Part shown: in pieces, positions 61,638-64,000 of the stretch | Position numbering within the stretch: the first letter of the stretch is position 1 | How the letters are laid out: every line of letters begins with the position of its first letter | Assembly: GCA_016872775.1 (NCBI GenBank) | Contig: VGZA01000017.1 | Coordinates: forward strand, 1 to 64,000 | Length of the DNA stretch: 64,000 nucleotides | Source of the DNA: Planctomycetota bacterium | Lineage (GTDB): Bacteria; Planctomycetota; Planctomycetia; Pirellulales; Pirellulaceae | Direction: 5' to 3' | The notes under the pieces: generated by a model | Database searches by the model: none | What the model was told of the DNA's origin: nothing | What the model saw: only the letters and a program-made list of their open reading frames with translations | Made by a program: the position numbers and the translations under genes

Positions 61638-62291
61638 TTATTCGAGGATCGTCGCGTCGTACGCAAAGTCCTCTTTCACCGCGTGCGGATAGAAGTGCCG
61701 GCCGATGTTATTGGCCAGTTCCAGCACAAACCGCGCCTGGAACTGCCGATCGTTGGTGTCGGTGATATGTTTCCCACCGTTCGCGGGAAATGTGAAGTCG
61801 ACAATCTCGCACTTGTAGACCACGTCTCCCTGTTTTTTCATATCAAACACGCGCACTTGTGCGGTTGCTTTTCCCTGGTAAAGCGTGGAACCTTCGTGCA
61901 GTCGGAACCCGATCAAATCGATGCCGATCACCATGTCGGCCTCGACTCCTTTTCCAATGTCGCGAAAGTCGATCTGGTTCCAGTTGTTGGTGTCAATCCA
62001 TTTGTTGACTTTGTGCGGCTGCACAATCTTGATGTTCTTTACCTTCTTCGACAGCAGGCTGGTGACGTTGTAGGCAAGCTGGGTCGACGCAGAGTAGGGA
62101 TCGTAATTGGAAGCATTGTTGGCGACGCAGACCACGGCGACCTTCTTGCCTTCCAGCCCGGTATAGTTGGCGGGAATCTGCGGATCGCCCTTGATGACGT
62201 AAAGCAGTTGCGCGGTGACACCGACGCAGCCGGCGCTGGCCACCATGAACGGAAGCAGAAAAAACAGCATCTCAAGTCGGTGAGGTCGCAT
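61638..62291 (-). CDS. lipoprotein of unknown function
   Basis: 217 aa from the ATG at 62291, with AAGGAAG about 5 nt upstream. Signal MLFFLLPFMVASAGC, lipobox ASAGC. The mature part has GLEGKKVAVVCVANNASNYDPYSASTQLAYNVTSLLSKKVKNIKIV, then NWNQIDFRDIGKGVEADMVIGIDLIGFRLHEG, and QVRVFDMKKQGDVVYKCEI, a layout like the periplasmic lipoproteins (CsgG/LpoB-like) that assemble or scaffold. Likely in an operon with the upstream DUF2752 gene (28-nt gap). Confidence 0.8.
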   Translation of the reverse strand: MRPHRLEMLFFLLPFMVASAGCVGVTAQLLYVIKGDPQIPANYTGLEGKKVAVVCVANNASNYDPYSASTQLAYNVTSLLSKKVKNIKIVQPHKVNKWIDTNNWNQIDFRDIGKGVEADMVIGIDLIGFRLHEGSTLYQGKATAQVRVFDMKKQGDVVYKCEIVDFTFPANGGKHITDTNDRQFQARFVLELANNIGRHFYPHAVKEDFAYDATILE

Positions 62292-62319
62292 GGTACTTCC
62301 TTGTAGCCAGCGTTTGAAC

Positions 62320-62799
62320 CTAACGGTAAATGCGTACGACCCAATCTCCCAAGGTGACCACAATGAGCAGCAATCCTGTTCCCAGGACCAGCCATTCGTT
62401 GGGACAACCGATCCACCATCGCCCTCGTAACGCGGAGGCCAACAGCCAGGGGCTCGCCGCCGCGGCCAGTAATCCCATCAGGAAGCCACCGGCATTGGCG
62501 TGCACACCGCGCATCCATTCGCCCCGCATAAGGCAACTCCAGGAAGTCGTCATGCCGCATGCCGGACAACGAATCCCGTACAAAGCCACCATGGTACACG
62601 GCGGAAGTCCCAATCGCCGGTGTGTACCGTAACCGGCGGGATCAGGTTGCAGCGCCGCGGCCGTTACCAGCAGGAGGATCAGTCCGCTGCCGGCAAACGC
62701 CAGCATCCAGCGCTGAATGCGAGGCATCCGCACCGGTTCCGACCGATCAACCACCGTTGGGGGCAAGGGTGGAGGAGCATAGCGAGGAGTGGATTGCAT
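62320..62799 (-). CDS. DUF2752 membrane protein
   Basis: 159 aa. Proline-rich cytoplasmic start, helix WMLAFAGSGLILLLVTAAAL, then the DUF2752 signature PPCTMVALYGIRCPACGMTTSWSCLMRGEW (C-P-x-C-G-M-T-x), and two more helices (GGFLMGLLAAAASPWLLAS; EWLVLGTGLLLIVVTLGDWVV). Function unknown; the conserved C-P-x-C is on the membrane face. First gene of a pair with the lipoprotein. Confidence 0.88.
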   Translation of the reverse strand: MQSTPRYAPPPLPPTVVDRSEPVRMPRIQRWMLAFAGSGLILLLVTAAALQPDPAGYGTHRRLGLPPCTMVALYGIRCPACGMTTSWSCLMRGEWMRGVHANAGGFLMGLLAAAASPWLLASALRGRWWIGCPNEWLVLGTGLLLIVVTLGDWVVRIYR

Positions 62800-63123
62800 G
62801 GCAAGTGCATCATAATGCGGGAATTCTCCGCGCGAAAGCGCCGTTCGATCCCGCAGGATGCCACGCGCCCCGTCGTTTCGCCCAGGCCCAAAATCCCTTG
62901 ACGCATTCGAGCGAACTCGCTATTTACCCCCCGTTTACCTGCGGCCGCACCGCTGGACTTCTTGCGGCGTTCGGCGAGCCGCTCGAACTTGTCGCCGCTG
63001 CGAAAACCTGTCGGCCGCAGAAAAACTGAGGGACGAACAGCGGAACGATCGATATTAATGAATAACGCGAATCGCCCTTTTGCGCTCGCTGCGAACTGCG
63101 CTGTCGGTTCAGGGAGAAGTCGA

Positions 63124-63609
63124 ATGGGTAATACGGCCTGCACCTGGGCGTTACTACTGAGCACCTGTGGGAGTTCCCCGATCGAGGACCTCGCCGTCGA
63201 AGAGGTCGATCTGGTCGAGATCAACCATTTTCACGACGAGTTGGGACGGCCGGTTTTTGACCAGCTGATCTTCTACGACTGGTCGCCTCGGGAAAGCCGC
63301 TATCAAGTTCGAGCTTTTCGGATGCTGAAATCGCCGCAGCAGATTCCGCGCAGGAACTGGGTCGATGGCGGATTCGATTCGATCTGGCATGATGGGCAGG
63401 CGAATGACTTATTGCGGCGCGTCCACGCACGACAGATGCGGGAGACCTGGACGCAATACGATCCGGAACTTGTGGAACGGGAGTTTCTGGCAAAAGATCG
63501 CCGACGGGATCTCAAGAAACTGCCGTTGAACGTCCCCTCGCAGCTCGCGAGAACTCGCCCCACAGCGACACCCCAGGTCGCCACCCGCCCCGATACGACG
63601 CGGAAGTAG
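63124..63609 (+). CDS. conserved planctomycete protein
   Basis: 161 aa from the ATG at 63124, which has AGGGAGAAG about 6 nt upstream (ATG at 63058 lacks a good ribosome site). N-terminal MGNTACTWALLLSTCGSS, possibly a weak signal or lipobox. The body has VDLVEINHFHDELGRPVFDQLIFYDWSPRESRYQVRAFRMLKSPQQIP, then NDLLRRVHARQMRETWTQYDPELVEREFLAKDRRRDLKKL. I recognise the family as one that recurs in Planctomycetes but know no function. A basic, threonine-rich tail ends it. Confidence 0.75.
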   Translation: MGNTACTWALLLSTCGSSPIEDLAVEEVDLVEINHFHDELGRPVFDQLIFYDWSPRESRYQVRAFRMLKSPQQIPRRNWVDGGFDSIWHDGQANDLLRRVHARQMRETWTQYDPELVEREFLAKDRRRDLKKLPLNVPSQLARTRPTATPQVATRPDTTRK

Positions 63610-63635
63610 GGAACGGGGGAACCGGGAACGGGGCG

Positions 63636-64000
63636 TTAAGGGTTGGATCCGGATTGGACTTGGTACGTTCCCTGGTTCTGTGCCGCTAGCTGCTCCAGGA
63701 AGTGACTCGATGCCTTGGGCGCATCGGTCGCGAACTGCACGCAATGGATCACGATTCGGCCCGCGGTGCGCTGGCGAATGCGGGCCAGTTGTGCGTCGTT
63801 CAAGTAGGGATCGCCTCCGTCGGTAAGCAGGTAGATGACGTCCGGCTGGAGCTGGATTGCGGTCTGCAGCGCCATTTCATGGTGCGTCGCGCCGAATCCT
63901 CCCAATTCTGCCAGGAACCGATCGGCCTTCTGTTTATGTTCCTCGGTCGCCGGCAGCATCCTTCGTTCGTCGACAAACAAGGTCTTGAAATTGTAGGCGA
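63636..64000 (-). CDS. VWA-domain protein, C-terminal end
   Basis: Partial gene running off the right edge (about 121 codons seen). The frame reads YNFKTLFVDERRMLPATEEHKQKADRFLAELGGFGATHHEMALQTAIQLQPDVIYLLTDGGDPYLNDAQLARIRQRTAGRIVIHCVQFATD, which is the C-terminal half of a von Willebrand A fold (conserved T of the MIDAS and DGG after strand 4). Likely a secreted or membrane-anchored protein with MIDAS in the missing part. Stop at 63636. Confidence 0.75.
   Translation of the reverse strand, partial: AYNFKTLFVDERRMLPATEEHKQKADRFLAELGGFGATHHEMALQTAIQLQPDVIYLLTDGGDPYLNDAQLARIRQRTAGRIVIHCVQFATDAPKASSHFLEQLAAQNQGTYQVQSGSNP

Overview
The window comes from a GC-rich planctomycete, most likely of the Pirellulales type. 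The evidence is four secreted PQQ-like beta-propeller proteins, a twin-arginine DUF1501 protein, a secreted M2/M3-like zinc peptidase, a membrane-anchored terpene-cyclase-fold protein, DUF1844 and DUF2752 proteins, and decayed copies of families common in that phylum (ISKra4 transposase, nSTAND NTPase). All assignments were made by reading the sequence and translations; no database search was run.

Layout. 1-9200: start of a Gly/Met-rich lipoprotein, a membrane-anchored PQQ propeller, then a minus-strand group rpmA / obg / coaX / mnmE-like GTPase (the last three overlap by 4 nt each; a terminator separates rpmA), a secreted hypothetical, and a DMT transporter behind a second PQQ protein. 9200-21100: esterase, a hypothetical helical protein, metallopeptidase, a 30-cysteine secreted protein, cupin, two adjacent PQQ proteins, a phospho-acceptor-less receiver domain and a DUF1501 protein. 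21100-33250: decayed ISKra4 element, PTS enzyme I, thioredoxin, AcuI-type reductase, pyroglutamyl peptidase, MerA/Lpd-like flavoprotein, leucine-rich repeat protein, HAD hydrolase plus DUF697-type GTPase, and the membrane subunits of NAD(P) transhydrogenase.

33250-43600 is an accessory zone full of broken genes. It holds a uvsE remnant, a DUF3050 gene, a fragment resembling retroelement HRDC accessory proteins, an nSTAND fragment, and a GH36-like glycosidase whose barrel is interrupted by LamG halves in permuted order. It also holds a GntR / ABC ATPase / permease / acyltransferase cassette. That cassette is expressed from what looks like a leaderless, autoregulated promoter. Remnants of one small mobile-element accessory gene lie on both sides of it, and so do two copies of a 79-nt repeat that includes the terminator hairpin of the downstream ssrA (tmRNA) gene.

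43586-64000 is mostly housekeeping: ssrA, uppP, sugar-phosphate isomerase, scpB, rpe, a histidine-phosphatase-fold protein without its catalytic histidines, accD, a Ser/Thr kinase, glmS and kdsB (divergent), pyrG, a DUF1844 protein, recJ, rpmG, a terpene-cyclase-fold protein, a HisA-like protein, a lipoprotein, DUF2752, and the C-terminal end of a VWA protein. glmS, kdsB, pyrG and uppP together point to an envelope with amino-sugar/Kdo precursors. The best candidates for something undescribed are the cassette next to ssrA, the LamG-interrupted glycosidase, the MnmE-like GTPase without the catalytic C-terminus, and the two pseudo-signalling proteins.
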